Source of the DNA: Owenia fusiformis
Taxonomy: Eukaryota > Annelida > Polychaeta > Sabellida > Oweniidae
DNA length: 64,000 nucleotides
NCBI GenBank assembly: GCA_903813345.2
Contig: CAIIXF020000010.1
Location: 1,729,169 to 1,793,168 of the forward strand
Reading direction: 5' to 3'
Shown here piece by piece: positions 37,720 to 50,600 of the stretch. Positions within the stretch are counted from its first letter, which is position 1. Each line of letters starts with the position of its first letter. A model generated the notes under the pieces. That model was not told where the DNA came from, searched no databases, and saw only the letters and a list, made by a program, of their open reading frames with translations. Position numbers and translations under genes: made by a program.

Positions 37720-37751
37720 ATGGGCTTTCAATTAGATAGTTGAAAGCCCAT
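37720..37751. repeat. Hairpin TGGGCTTTCAA...TTGAAAGCCCA
   Basis: A short perfect stem; the same stem type occurs at 320-352. The two sites are 37 kb apart, so this is a repeat-family signature. Confidence 0.6.
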
Positions 37752-37950
37752 GTCAAAACTGACGAGGTTGCCTGTCTGCCTCATCCTGGCTACGCTACAG
37801 GAACTCTTAAATGTTTACTTTCTGGTAATCTATCTAATTATATTTCAGATGTGAATTGAAACATGTTTAGGACTGAGGAACAGCAGATATGATATTAAAA
37901 TTTGTCAACGATATGATTGAACATTCCCTATTAAATATAGTGTATTTTAG

Positions 37951-38503
37951 CACTGGCGGATCCAGAAGCTAACAGTGGGAGGGGGATATATTTCAAACCA
38001 AAAATAATTTGGGCCCTAAAATGGCCAAGCACGGACCTGGGCCAAGTAATGCCTTAAAAGGACCACATAATGAGGCCCTACAAAATTGTTGGGCCCAAAT
38101 TTTTTTCTGTGCCCACCAAAACGGCCCCTCGTCCCCCCGCCTGGATCAGGCGTGAAAGAAATTATGGTCCCCCAGGGATAATGCCAATGGTCCCCCCTTT
38201 AAAGGCCCTTACTGGCCCTGATTGAGTATAAGATAATAAGGGAAAGAGGTCACCATATAAATCCATGGAGAGTAGGACCATAAATTAATAGGCCTCCTAT
38301 CCCTTTAGCCTACACAGGTGTACTGAAGGGTACTACGGGAGGTCCTTTCAAATTATGGTCCTACTCTCCATTGATTTATATGGTGACCTAAATACAACAC
38401 TTTCCCTCATTATCTTATACGCAATCAGGGCCAGTAAGGGCCGTTAATAAAGGGGACCATAATCCCTAGGGGACCATTAGGTTTTCTTTCACACCTGCCA
38501 GTG
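37951..38503. mobile_element. TIR element with internal palindrome
   Basis: Ends CACTGGCGG and CCTGCCAGTG are short inverted repeats. Between 38147 and 38499 two arms of about 150 bp pair (CAGGCGTGAAAGAAATTATG against TTTTCTTTCACACCTG; GAGAGTAGGACCATAA against its complement). Non-coding. Confidence 0.6.
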
Positions 38504-38929
38504 TTTAGCCGGAGCCTTGCAGGTAGGCTAAAACTAGACTGACTAAATAACATGTTCAAATGTAAATAAACCTTTAATTGGTGTATAATTCCACATTATT
38601 GTGTTTAAAATCTTTAATTATGAGGGAATAAAGATACTGAACTGAACCGAATGGGTATTACTTGGTGAATATGTGGAATAGTTTGTCTTGGGTGCACACA
38701 TCAGGAATTCGAATTACGCGCTACTTTTGAGAGCACCTTTGCATAAAATAGTTCTCAAATAAAATACAGCTGAAGGATGAAATTATCGTTCTATATTGGA
38801 AAAATGAAGCCAAATCACAAACACTAATTTAGTTTACCCTTTGTCATCGAATAAATTAGGAGAGACGAAAACCTCGAAAAAGATTGAATGTTTTTCACCC
38901 TGATCAAGCGGATGAATACGAATACAGAC

Positions 38930-38948
38930 AACATGGCGGACCAAAGTG
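38930..38948 (+). promoter_or_regulatory. YY1-like AACATGGCGG motif
   Basis: AACATGGCGGACC followed by AAAGTGAGA looks like a start-site YY1 element with a splice donor. It could mark a distant first exon of the DENND4-like gene, but nothing links the two directly. Confidence 0.2.
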
Positions 38949-39404
38949 AGATGTGAGGTACTGAATAATTTCTACACATTTTCACTGTTATTGAGCAGTT
39001 GTAAAGATTGATTGTCGGATTTATATCAATTTAGTATAATTTACCAACTGGAGTACATTTGGGTCATAATTTTGAACTGATCAACTGACCAGAAGTGACG
39101 AAATACATAGCTTTTTCTTCACCAATGGTGAGTGATTTTTTGATTTTCCAAAAATTGTCATTATAATCTATTTTAGCCATTTTAATTGTTGTCAACCTAG
39201 TAAGTAGCACAGGGACTTTATCAACTGACATTGGCCATCCTGGAAGACAGACCATGCATTTTATTACTACTTCTGTGAATATGGCTCATATTCGCCCACG
39301 TTTGTTGGTAGTAGTAGTATAGGAGCCCTAACTCATTCTCAAAATTCATTTTGTTTGTTGCGTATCTCACTCCAAGCAAACCGCCATATTGGAAATGGGT
39401 TATT

Positions 39405-40011
39405 CATATTGGACCAAATTTCGGTACAGATGCTTCGGTTGGGGACAGAAAGGGTTAATATCTGTTCGGTATCGGTACATAAATTCATTCCTTAAAATGC
39501 ATAAAAATATGTAGGGTAAATAGCGAGGAACACCTCCGATTTCGTTCTTAAAAAATAAATATTTTCACTTACCTCGTACCTAGATTACACTTCTTTGCAT
39601 TGAAAGTGTTATCAACGGACCTGCGATTTCAGGGAGATGGTAATGCTTGTTTGTAAATTTCTTCATCGTCGTTTATCGAGTGCATTATCTCTATGCCGGG
39701 TGTTATTGTAGGAAAGAAATTGAAAAATCGAGCCGGCATCTAAGTCGAAAAAGTCCGCAGTTTGGAAGTATTTTGGGACTCAGATATCACAAGGTAAACA
39801 AATTGGTGATAGTACACCGTGCAGACTATGTGAAATGCCGATCACATTCGAAGCAGTTTTTTATTTCTGAATATGATTTTGACAAATGAAACTGCCATCA
39901 TCAGACATTGCATCATTTTTCTTTGATGTTCTGTCCTGTCCCGAAAGTATGGTGTCCCGAGACCATTTGTTCCGTTCCGTACCGAAATTTTTTTGGACCA
40001 TGACACCTCTA
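39405..40011 (-). mobile_element. hAT-like element, copy 1 (left end lost)
   Basis: The sequence is the inverse of the element at 42780-43437 along almost its full length, for example CGAGCCGGCATCTAAGTCGA near 39730. The end TGACACCTCTA is kept at 40011. The other end is cut off near 39409. About 85-90% similar to copy 2 by eye. Confidence 0.75.
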
Positions 40012-42100
40012 GTCATGGGCCTATTTCGACCATGGGGCTATTGGCCACATTGGGTTATATTTCCAATTCATGAAGTCTGCCATGTTTGTTTATGAAAAAT
40101 TATAAAAATAAATTGAAAGATGGCTGATCCCAGAAATATGAATTATCAGCAATTGTCAAAATAACCCCATGGTCAAAGTAGCCTCATGACAAAGTAGCCC
40201 CATACATTGAAGTTTGCCGCATTTCCCCTAGGCTGCCTAGCTATCAGTATTAGCTAGTATTACTTGCAAGATTTAATAGGACTATCAGGCATGGCTATGT
40301 TGTAGGGTTCACACCTTGTACATATATCATATCAAAATTTGAGTCTTATAAAACAGGCTTAAATCATGCAATAAAGGGTTGCTGTTGGAACTTTAATAAT
40401 GAAGATAATTACTTCATGCAGGAAGAGGCTTCCCTAGGTATGGAGAAACTAATTACTATTATTACTATATGATAAATGATATTCATTATGATAGTTTAAT
40501 CTTTGCTTATAATATAACGTCAGTATTGATAGGGAGCATTTTCCTGTTTCTGTCATATTTTTAATACATGTATTTTCATATTTTTTCCAGCCTCAAAAAA
40601 TAAAACTTTTATCAAACTGTATGTACACATATTTGTTTGAGTCTCAACTGACACATTTTGTTGATTATCACACTTAATTTACGCTCCAAGAGTAGAATAT
40701 TCATTTGAGATTTTATGATCAGGCTCTTGATACTTACCCATGCTTGTACAAGTGTTTGAGCTATTGCAATAGTTGCATAGCTTTATAATGAATTTGATGA
40801 GAAAGTATGTAATAAATCACTTCAGGTTGAGAGCTATCAAACTATAAAAATAAAGAAATCTCAGGTCTACTTAAACAGAAAAACACTTGCAATCAGCAAA
40901 TCTAATAAGAATATGAAATTCCGGAAATTTATTTTAATTAGTACAGTACAATTGCTAGGTATTGGCAGGTTTGGGATCCTTATTAAACACACTTTCATTT
41001 GAAGATTTAATCAATATAAATTCCAGTATTTTATGAAAATAATCAATGCTATAAGAGTCTCAGTTTTGATATCATGTTACGATTCTGTGATCTGCTCATA
41101 TGGAAAATGTGATTTCTTGTATGCATTGGCTTGATTGATATGGGTCTTGGAAATACATATATAGTAAGTCAAATAAATGGAAGAATGGTTTGTCTTGGGG
41201 AGAAACAGGTTTCCATATTCAGTTCATGCCAACTTTTCTGTATAAACTGATGTGGTACTACAAGTTCACCACTTCGTATGTAACATTGATTGAAGGAATT
41301 GCTCAACTTGGGAAATTATTTATAGGAAATGGCCGTCATCGTAGAGGCAGTTGTCCAGCTTTCCACTGGGATTCGCTACGTCTTGGCATTGCTGCTTTCT
41401 ATTATAAAGAAAATTAACTTTTGTTTTCATAACCAATAGTTGTCATCTTAGCATAACACACCATCTAAAAATCAATTACTGAATGTGATTCATTCACACA
41501 TGGGGAATGGCTTTTGCTGCTTTGAGTTCTGATTTAAGCAAAAAATGAAGAAAATCTTATCAAGCTATTAATTTACTATTTTTAATAGAGAGTATTATGG
41601 TAAGAAATATTACAAACAGGTGTTACATCTTTGCAGATTGTGGCATTTGATATTACTGTGTTTCTTTAATATTTTTTTAGCTTGAAGTGAAGTAAATGGC
41701 CATGTGTTAATTAACATACATGTAAAACCTGTGTCAAGGTTCATGATATGGTCAAGGTCATTGTACGAGGTCAGTACGAGGTCGTAATTGAGGTCAAATG
41801 TGTTACAAGATTACCAGATGAGTGGATATGTAAGTTTTATGTATTTTTTTAGCAGCACTTTGCATCCGTAACAAATTGTTACTCTTTTATAAGTTCAGCC
41901 ATATATCATGTATATTGTATGAGTGTCAAGTGTCTTATGTACAATCAGTGTTTTTATATCACCTTAGCCTATTTAGACCAAATGCATCAAAATATCGAAA
42001 CAATTATATGAGATCATTTTGAACTAGTAAATAGTCTACAGAATATCAGCAATGACTAATCCCCCATCCTGTATAATAATTTATCCCATACTTGGACGTG
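40012..42100. other. Gene-free stretch
   Basis: No supported exon. A loose palindrome occurs at 40013-40207 (CGACCATGGGGCTA against TAACCCCATGGTC). Otherwise AT-rich unique-looking sequence, possibly within a long 5' intron of the downstream gene. Confidence 0.4.
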
Positions 42101-42144
42101 TTACAGGTACAAAAAGCAAGTTTGTAAAAACTTATATTTTCATC

Positions 42145-42203
42145 AGCGGGCAGATATAGCTTTACGTCCCGCTCCAAGCGGGCAGATAGTATATCTGCCC
42201 GCT
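42145..42203. repeat. Hairpin of GCGGGCAGATA repeats
   Basis: AGCGGGCAGATA (42145) is repeated at 42177 and then inverted as TATCTGCCCGCT (42192-42203), giving a 27-base near-perfect hairpin at 42177-42203. Confidence 0.7.
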
Positions 42204-42473
42204 ATGTCATAATCGCCGCTCGCATATTTGTTCACAATTTGTAACGTTCGCGTAATGACTGTTAACGACAATGGAGAAAACACAGATAATCGGGATTTGT
42301 TTGATGGTTTAAAAAGGGATAGAGCATCCACGTAATCAATCAAAAATTCGAGATAATAAATTCGGGATTATTTGAGAGAACAGGAAAATCCACCCACGGC
42401 CAAGAAAACAAAACTGGACATGAATATTCTAAAATATTTCCACGATTGAACAATGTGAACCAGATGACCAAGA

Positions 42474-42655
42474 TTGGTATGGGATAAACATATTATCCTA
42501 TAGTCGGTTCAGGATATTGGGATTATCCCTTGGCCAATATAATATATTTTCCCTCGGGACCTGCGGCCCTCGGGCAAATATATTATATTGGCCTCGGGAT
42601 AATCCCAATATCCTGAACCTCATATAGGATAATCTATATATAATATCATACCATC
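42474..42655. mobile_element. Palindromic element centred on GGGACCTGCGGCCCTCGGG
   Basis: Arms of about 65-70 bp pair almost perfectly: GGTTCAGGATATTGGGATTA (left) against TAATCCCAATATCCTGAACC (right), closing on CCCTCGGG. Weaker pairing extends outwards to TGGTATG and CATACCA. Non-coding. Confidence 0.75.
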
Positions 42656-42779
42656 TCATCAGAGATCACGATAGTTGAAAAAACTTGTTAGCCATTGTGG
42701 CTAAATCTTCCAAAATATTTTTAGCCAACCAAAATATGAATTAGCCATTTTGAAAAACCGTAAAAAAGGGAATTCGCAA

Positions 42780-43437
42780 TAGAGGTGCTACGGTCCAAGA
42801 AAATTTCGGTACGGTACAGAACGGTACAAATGGTCTCAACACGTTACTTTCGGGACGGGACGGGACAGAACATTTTAAAAATGATGAAATGTCTGATGAT
42901 GACAGTTTCACTTTCAGTTTCACTTTTCAAAATCATATTCAGGAATAAAAAAACGTCTATTAAAATTGAATGTAAAGCATCTGCCGCGAATGTGATCGGC
43001 ATTTCACATAGTCTGCACGGTGTAATATTACCAATTCGTTTACCTTGTGATATCGGAGTCCCAAAATACTTCCAAACTGCCGACTTTTTCGACTTAGATG
43101 CCGGCTCGATTTTTCAATTTCTTTCCTACATCCGGCATACTGATAATGCACTAGATTTGCGAACGACGATGAAGAAATTTACGAACAAGCATTACCATCT
43201 ACCTGAAATCGCGGGTCCGTTAATAACACTTTTCAATGCAAAGAAGTGTAATCTAGGTACGAGGTAAGTGAAAATATTTCAGAATGAAATCGGAGGTGTT
43301 CCTCGCTATTTATACACGTTTTTATGCATTTTAGTGAAGGAATCTATGTACCGATATTAACCCTTTCTGTCCCATGTCCCGAACCGAAGCATCTGGACCG
43401 AAATTCGGTCCAATATCGGGAAACTGTGACACCTCTA
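42780..43437 (+). mobile_element. hAT-like non-autonomous element, copy 2, with 8-bp target duplication
   Basis: The ends read TAGAGGTG and GACACCTCTA, as expected of hAT-type inverted repeats. The flanks are ATTCGCAA (42772-42779) and ATTCGCCA (43438-43445), an 8-bp target-site duplication with one mismatch, which is diagnostic for hAT. The 658-bp body has an open frame of 160 codons on the plus strand and another on the minus strand, but neither resembles a transposase I know. Confidence 0.8.
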
Positions 43438-45424
43438 ATTCGCCATAACTGCGAAATACCTTTACATATTTTTCGCCACCTCTTTCGAAAATTCGCAATT
43501 GGCGAATGGCGAACGTCTACCGTGATCTCTGCATCTCATGAAGTATTATAATGGCTATTGCACAATTCAATTGTTTTATGAATTACCATGTAGCTTGAAA
43601 TGCTCAGTCAATTATTGTATGGATAAAATGGAGATAAAGCTGATCGAGTTCAAAATTCAAGAATCAAAAAATAGAAATGTTTGTCTAGTTTAATGCTCAT
43701 GCCCAACAAATACCTTATTATATCTTTATGCTCTTCGATTGATTTAGTACATTGTTGCTAGCTCCCATTTAATCGCTTTACACTAACTGAAACGCATCGT
43801 AGTCCCAGGACGAAAAATGCTGGGAGTACAGTATGTTTTTTTTATTAATCTTTTTTATTGATAAAGCTGAACCTACCTTGTTTAACATTTACCTTACCTG
43901 AAATTGGTTGTTTTATTGTTTCTTTAGGGTTACGGGGTCACTGGTCTTTGAAATGTTTGAATAAAGTCATTTCATGATACAGAACTACATGTAAACCCAC
44001 ATTTAATACATTGCAGTAAAACCATAATCAATAAAAGCCATAAACGTTTATTGCCAATACTCTCACTTCTACTGTCTGTACTTTATCAGACCTAATAAAA
44101 ATGACACAGATCTAGAATAACATCATTTCAGAGTCACAGACACTTATGAATGATGTAACTTAGTGATACATAGCACATTATATCTTTCATAATGTACAAT
44201 CATTTAATATAGACTCTAGAGAAGTCATAGAATAGTTTCCATAAATAATTCACCAATTTTTAATTATCAGTTGTTACGGTATGTTAAAAATCTTTCTGGT
44301 GCTACATTTGGAATCCCGTGGTATTAATGCTACTAGGTATAAAACCTTTTTCGAAGGGAATATGTTTATAAGATACATGTTAAAAATTAGATTGTGAAAT
44401 GTAACTGTTACTATGAATGCTCAGTAGAGTGATATTTTCATCCTATGATTAGCATCTTGTTCTGCAGGGTCTTGGAAAAGTGACTGAATGGTTTTTCTGA
44501 CCTGGAAAGAAAATTAACGCTTTGCGAAAAATCAGGGAACAAATGAGTGAAATTTTAATTTTTCTGAGATTTGGTTGAAGGCTTGCAGTTGGATTCATTG
44601 ATGAAATTACTGTTTTTTAATAATGAAAGTGGCTTATGTTTTTTAACGGAGCTATTTTCCCAGGTGAATCAGAGGAGGTCATGTGATTTATTTTGACCAA
44701 TCATGTATAGATATATTTTTTTGATGATAACATACCACTTGTGATTATTTTATACATTACTGTAGTTTGAATTTAATGCTCTAGTATACCTGAATTAAAT
44801 CTCTAATGGGTCACTCTGACATATGACCCTCATTTTACGAAAAGACATGACGATTTTTGTGTAAGTGAGACAAATCGAAATCACCTATATCTTTCACTAC
44901 CCCCATTTGAGTGAAAGAGAGGAGGGGGGTAGCCTGGTAGTGCTGTGGTCAGTCAGCTTCTTCTAATTCAAATCTTGCTTCAAAGGCATCTGATTGGTCG
45001 TCCTGTTGCTTGACATAGTATTCTGACATTGCCCTGTCCTAGATCAAAATTCCTTTACAATATTCATTCATGCTTTTAACAATTTATACAGCAGGATGTA
45101 TGGAAGAGTTCTGATTTATTGAATTTCTTGATGATAGGATATCCAATTATGAATCATTTCAATGCATGTGCTTGTGTTGTTTTGATAAAATGTTTATATT
45201 GTGTGTCACTTTGACTCAGTCAATGAACGACTTGAAAAAGATAAAACATCAGTTAACTGAATACAATATATAATTTTAGATTTAAATATTATCAAATCGA
45301 AAATAGTACCTTTATTCAAATTTTATATTCCAAAGTGCAGTATATCTCGACATAGATCCATTTTATCAGGCACCAAGCAGGTGAGTAAATGTATTAAAGT
45401 ATGTTGATTATAATTTATATATAT

Positions 45425-46887
45425 CACGCCTTACCATCGCGTAAGCAGGCGTCACCGTACAGCGTCAAAAAATAGCGGAGTACAGTTTTCTGTACGGTAA
45501 CGCAAATTAACTGCTTTGAAGCAAAAACTATGACAAGGGTTTAAAAAAAATTAATTTGATGAAAACTAATACGATTTCATGTGAAATAAAAACAGCATTC
45601 TCTTAGAAATGGTTTTAACTAACTGATTATGATAAACGTTTTACGAGCACTGTTCGGATTTTTTCTGAGTGAATCGGCCCACATAATCGACCCAAGTGAA
45701 AAAAGGTTGTTTTTTCACATTTCGTTTGGTTATTATTTTCCCTGCCGTCTGAGAGTATGGATTATTTTTTTGAGAAAATGTATTTATTGACTACACATTT
45801 TAGAACGGGCGAAGATTCAGCAAACAACCATGCATTATGTATATTTAAAAAAGATCAAATTTGAACGGTGACGCACCAGCTGTACGGTGACGCCATGCTT
45901 TGATGAACTAAATGAGACTAAGATTGTATGAAATGGAAACTCTGGAGTATGATCATTTGTTCATATATAGCGCCGTTACATACATAATGGAAGGTTACTG
46001 GAAATGTATGATACGGTAAAGATCATGAAACCAAAAACTCTCTTGTTGCTATGTTATTGATGTTTTAAAACAAGGGATGTCACAAGTAAATCTCATCTTG
46101 CACGTGTGACGTTTTAGGATGAAAGATGCAAGATATTGCACGGGGTAAAGATGGCTGTGTAGGCTATCTTTGTTAGTCATATGAGAAAAGTCTGGTTTAG
46201 TTCAAATGATACCAAAGCATTACGTCAACTTTCAAATAGTTAATTCCATGAAAACTAAAAATATCGAAATTGATACTTCCTGTCCGCCATCTTAAATGCG
46301 AAGGTGACGGCTGTAACCTTCGCTTGATACTTACCAGTGATAATGTACATGTAGATCTGACGCTTCTTTACCTCTTGTTCGAACAGTAAGCTTAGAGCTC
46401 TTCATAAAATCTAAGGAAGCGTCACCGTACAGCTGATGCGTCACCGTACAGTTCTGATCTTTTTTGAATAAATACACTGAATGATTTTTTGCCGAATATT
46501 CATCTGTTCTAAAATGTGTAGATAACAAATACATATTCTCATAAAAATAATCCATACTCTCAGACGACAGGGAAAATAATAACCAAACGAAAAGTGAAAA
46601 AAACAACATTTTTCTCTCGAGTCGATTATGTGGGCCGATCCAGTCAGAAAAAATCCGAGCAGTGCTCGAAAAACTTTTGTCATAATTAGAAAGTTAAAAC
46701 CATTCTTAAGAGAATGCTGTTTTTATTACACCCGAAATCGTATTTATTTACGTCTAATTAATCTTTTTAAAACCCTCATTATAGTTTTTGCTTCAACTAA
46801 GTTAAATTTCGTCACCGTACAGAAAACTGTACTACTGTATTTTTTGACGCTGTACGGTGACGCCTGCTTACGCGATGGTTAGGCGTG
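45425..46887. mobile_element. Foldback element with repeated CGTCACCGTACAG motifs
   Basis: Two arms of about 490 bp are inverted: left 45425-45915, right about 46398-46887. The ends are CACGCCTTACCATCGCGTAA and the matching TTACGCGATGGTTAGGCGTG. The motif CGTCACCGTACAG or its complement occurs at least seven times near the outer and inner edge of each arm. The middle 480 bp is unique. No transposase frame is present. Confidence 0.8.
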
Positions 46888-46929
46888 TATATCTCACAAT
46901 ACTGTTTTGTTGAAAAGTAGGAGTAATAG

Positions 46930-47015
46930 TCTCGCTTCAAGACCACCACCCCATCCTCCATAATTCAAAAGTTGTTGAAGTAGACAATGGTCCAGGGTCT
47001 TGGAGCAAGACTATA
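46930..47015. repeat. Small palindromic repeat
   Basis: AGTCTCGCTTCAAGACC and GGTCTTGGAGCAAGACT pair across about 85 bases. It is related to the fragment at 7555 and possibly to 50622-50707. Confidence 0.5.
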
Positions 47016-47236
47016 TGAATAAGTATTAAATAAGGATAAATGATAGAAAATACGTATAACAAGACATTTCTCAAAGCTTCAGGCAAAATAGAAATTATTC
47101 AAATTAGCTCTATGCTCATAGTGAAGCATCATGACCTTCTGTCAGTTTGTTTTCTACAATTGCCTAGTTGCAAAATAGAAAGATGTACTGTATACATATC
47201 AGAGTTATACCTGTAGTATGTATTAAATATGCACTG

Positions 47237-47658
47237 TTAAGGCCAGGGTGCATGTTGGGAAATTTTTTGCATTCCCCAATTGAGTCACATGTTATTTTTC
47301 AAAGAAGAATAACTCCTTCCCCAAATTGTCTACATCTTGCAGGTTTTCACAAAGAGTGCACTTATGTGCCTAGAAAAGCATTGTGAGAAGATTTGTTATG
47401 TAAAATGTATAAAAAACGAGAAAATTCAGTGAAAAAAAATTCTGAAAATTTTCTAAATTTTTTCATTGAATTTTCTTGTTTTTTATACAATTTATCAAAA
47501 CATTCTTCTCACAAATCTTTTCTAGGTACAAAAGTGTACTCTTTGTGCAAAACTGGAAGATATAGACAATGTGGGGAAGGAGTGATTCTTGTTTGAAAAA
47601 TAACATGTGACTCAATTGAGGACTGCAGAAAATTTCCCATCATGCACCCTGACCTTAA
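47237..47658. mobile_element. 422-bp palindromic element flanked by TTAA
   Basis: Ends TTAAGGCCAGGGTGCATG and CATGCACCCTGACCTTAA are inverted repeats, and pairing continues almost to the centre (AAAATTCAGTGAAAAAA region). TTAA at both borders is the target site of piggyBac-type transposases, although other families also use it. Non-coding; short frames on both strands are palindrome artefacts. Confidence 0.75.
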
Positions 47659-50600
47659 TTTCATTTGATCTAAAATTGCAAATACCATATTTTTTGCCAC
47701 TTCTGAGAAATTTATTTTTGCATACATACTCTTACTAAGATCATGTTTGGTGTTCATTTATTGTTCAAAATTGAAGTCAATTCAGATGAACTCTTGGTTC
47801 AAGTCATTGTGTGGCCTTCACCTACATAAGTCTGGAGGTTAATTACACGCAGATAAAGGCATGGGGGGGGTTAATGTGAGCAAAATACTGTATCATATAA
47901 AGGGTATGAATGGGTAAAGTAAATCATCCTTACACGGTGCATAAATCACAATGATAATCTACATGTTTATTGACACTATTGATCAAGTGTTATATCCTTA
48001 TAGAAATGTCCTTATTCTTCAAGTTCCTTCAAGTGTCTTTGTTATATTATAAGGAGCCATTTAAGTGGTAAATTGAGTATTATTTACATAGCAAAATTCT
48101 GGACAAAGGATTTCACATTTATTGAGGTAAAATGTGTTAATAAACGGATTTTGTCCTTACGGTGGTGTACTTTTTATAATTTTGATTGTATGATATCCTA
48201 TGGTTGAATATAAATCTGGATAAGGTTTGTTATTATCAAATAGTTGTAGAAGAGTGAAGTATAATTCAGTTAGGGGGAAATACTTTTTGATGATTACAGT
48301 TGTGGAAATTCATACACAAATCAGCATTTTCAAATTTTGATATACTAGTATCAGGGGGAGGAATGGAGCATGTCAAACCACAACAAAATAAAAAATCTAA
48401 ATATTTTATGTATTTTAATTTTATAACTATTTCTCTATATATCTGAAATGGCATTTCTGTTTGACTATACTGTTCATTCAAAGATTTTTGTTTGGAATTC
48501 CAGAAGTCAAATTGCTGTTTTATGTTTTTGAAGACCTTAAATGTTCAATTAAGGGTTTGAATTAAAAAGGGTCAAGAAGGTGCCATACATCTGTCATAAA
48601 TTTTATGTTAGAAATTAATGTCACAAGTCAGCTTATTGTGTTCAAATTTTCACTAGTAATAACTATAATATGTTAGTGAAGGGAAGGGTTGGGGGTACAT
48701 TTTACACAAAAACTTAGTGGGAGACTACATTCCCCACCAATACCTTCTACGCTATGGGGAGTAAGGTTTCTAGTCTGGGATAGACATAATGCAAGACTAA
48801 TATGACAGAATAATGTCATAGAATTTATATTCATTGCTACTTCCACTCTGTCTCTACATTTTAAAGTGCATGACCGCCTTACATTTTACCTTTACACGTC
48901 ACACGCATGTTTGATATTTACATACGTGTAAAAAGAAAAATTGTTTGAGGCAGGTTGAATGATAAACAGCACAGTTTTGTATGTGTATTGTAAATCTATA
49001 AAGGAGTCACTGAATCAGAATAACAAATCGCTTGTTAGGCTGGCATGTGTTTACCTGTCTGACAATCTGACATCCTGAATATCCCCTTTTCTTGTTATAG
49101 TTTATTTAAAATTATATGTTTTTGTGATTTTTGTACAAATTGGTATGTTAATATATATAAGTAAAAACTCATCAGATCTATGTTTAGACCCTATTTGCAT
49201 AAATTATTAGCATATAATTTGATGGAAAAATAGAGTTCTATGACCCTCATGCAAATTATGATATTTAGTTTTAAGACAAGTTGACATTATGTGTGGGGTC
49301 TTGGATATTAAATATTTGACATGATACATTCATAGGTGATGTACAAAAACATCATTTTGTGTTAAAAGAAATGATGATCGGGGTTTTCACTAATTAAGTA
49401 GGTGAAAATTTGTTTAAAATTTGTAAATGGTTCTGCTTTTAAACCAAAGTGCTCAAAGAGATTTCATTATTACATGTTCCTGTCTCTTGTAAAACATTTG
49501 AAATTCATATAAATGTACATCGAGAAATCATATATATTCGCATTATTAGAAAATTGTGAATTTAACATTATATTTCTGGCACAAATTGAGGTTCTTGCAT
49601 AAATCACAAAAAAACATGAGTATGTGAAAATAAGCAAAAAACAAATCCATAAATAATTGCTCATGCGAATTCAATATATTTTTCAGTATTCCATACAGCC
49701 TTCAGACAAGTTTAGCAATGTTCTTACATACAGTGTACATGTACATGTAAAAATGCATAAAAATGTGTAGAAATCAGGCTCAATCTTTGTTAAACTAGAA
49801 AACATCTGTTGTTATACTGTACCCCACACATTTAGAGGTGATGTGAAATTAGAACAGTCAGCCCCTGTGTTATAAATGCAATATACATCGGAATGGCCAG
49901 GGGGTTACGAAGCACCATCATACGCCACCCCCACAAAAAAAGAAAAAAGCAATTTTGTAAAATTTGTTGACAAAAACATTAACAAATTATAGTTTGAAGT
50001 GCTTAGAATGTACCATATGCAATGTAAGATTTTTTTAAATTTCCAGTGGTAAACCCAAGTACCCCATTTTTGAGGCTCACTTCACTTGCAGTGACGTGAT
50101 GCAAACCCAAACAATCACACACCCCTTGACTGCTGGCTACGTCCCTGATATATGTATGTGGTATGAAGATGTTTGAAGTTTTGTCCATGAAAAAATATTT
50201 TTACATAAATATCTTATACATGTTGTAAAAGTTCACTAAACCACTGCTTGACTGACATTTACAGCCTATTAATGTTTTGAAATAACAAAAATAGTTCTAT
50301 TTATGTATGTACTAGGGTTAAATATGTGAAGCATTTCAGCCAGACATTGTCCAGTTGAACTTTTAGAATGTTTTCAAGTGTTAGTCTTGCATCAAATTCT
50401 GGTCCCTATAATTAACTCTACTTTTAACTTCCAGATTGGGTAAGGTATATAACATAAGGGTTTGGGGAGGGTGTCAGGACAGCTTATAGTAAGCCGATCA
50501 AGTAATTGGGAGCCACACTCAATGCTAATTTACAATTGATATTGTTTGATTATCATTGTCAGTTCCCACCCTCAATCACTAGTTCTGTCACAGTTTATGA

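Larger units (their letters stand above)
36650..37797. mobile_element. Composite palindromic element
   Basis: Outer ends CATAGCCAGGATTT (left) and ATCCTGGCTACG (right) form imperfect inverted repeats. Inside lies a 510-bp palindrome (36976-37485) and a separate hairpin at 37720-37751. The elements appear nested. Short open frames inside arise from the palindrome and are not genes. Confidence 0.55.

Noticed and set aside
42785-43267. 160-codon plus-strand frame
   Set aside because: It fills the hAT-like element, begins at its terminal repeat and has no transposase signature; kept only as a finding about the conserved frame.
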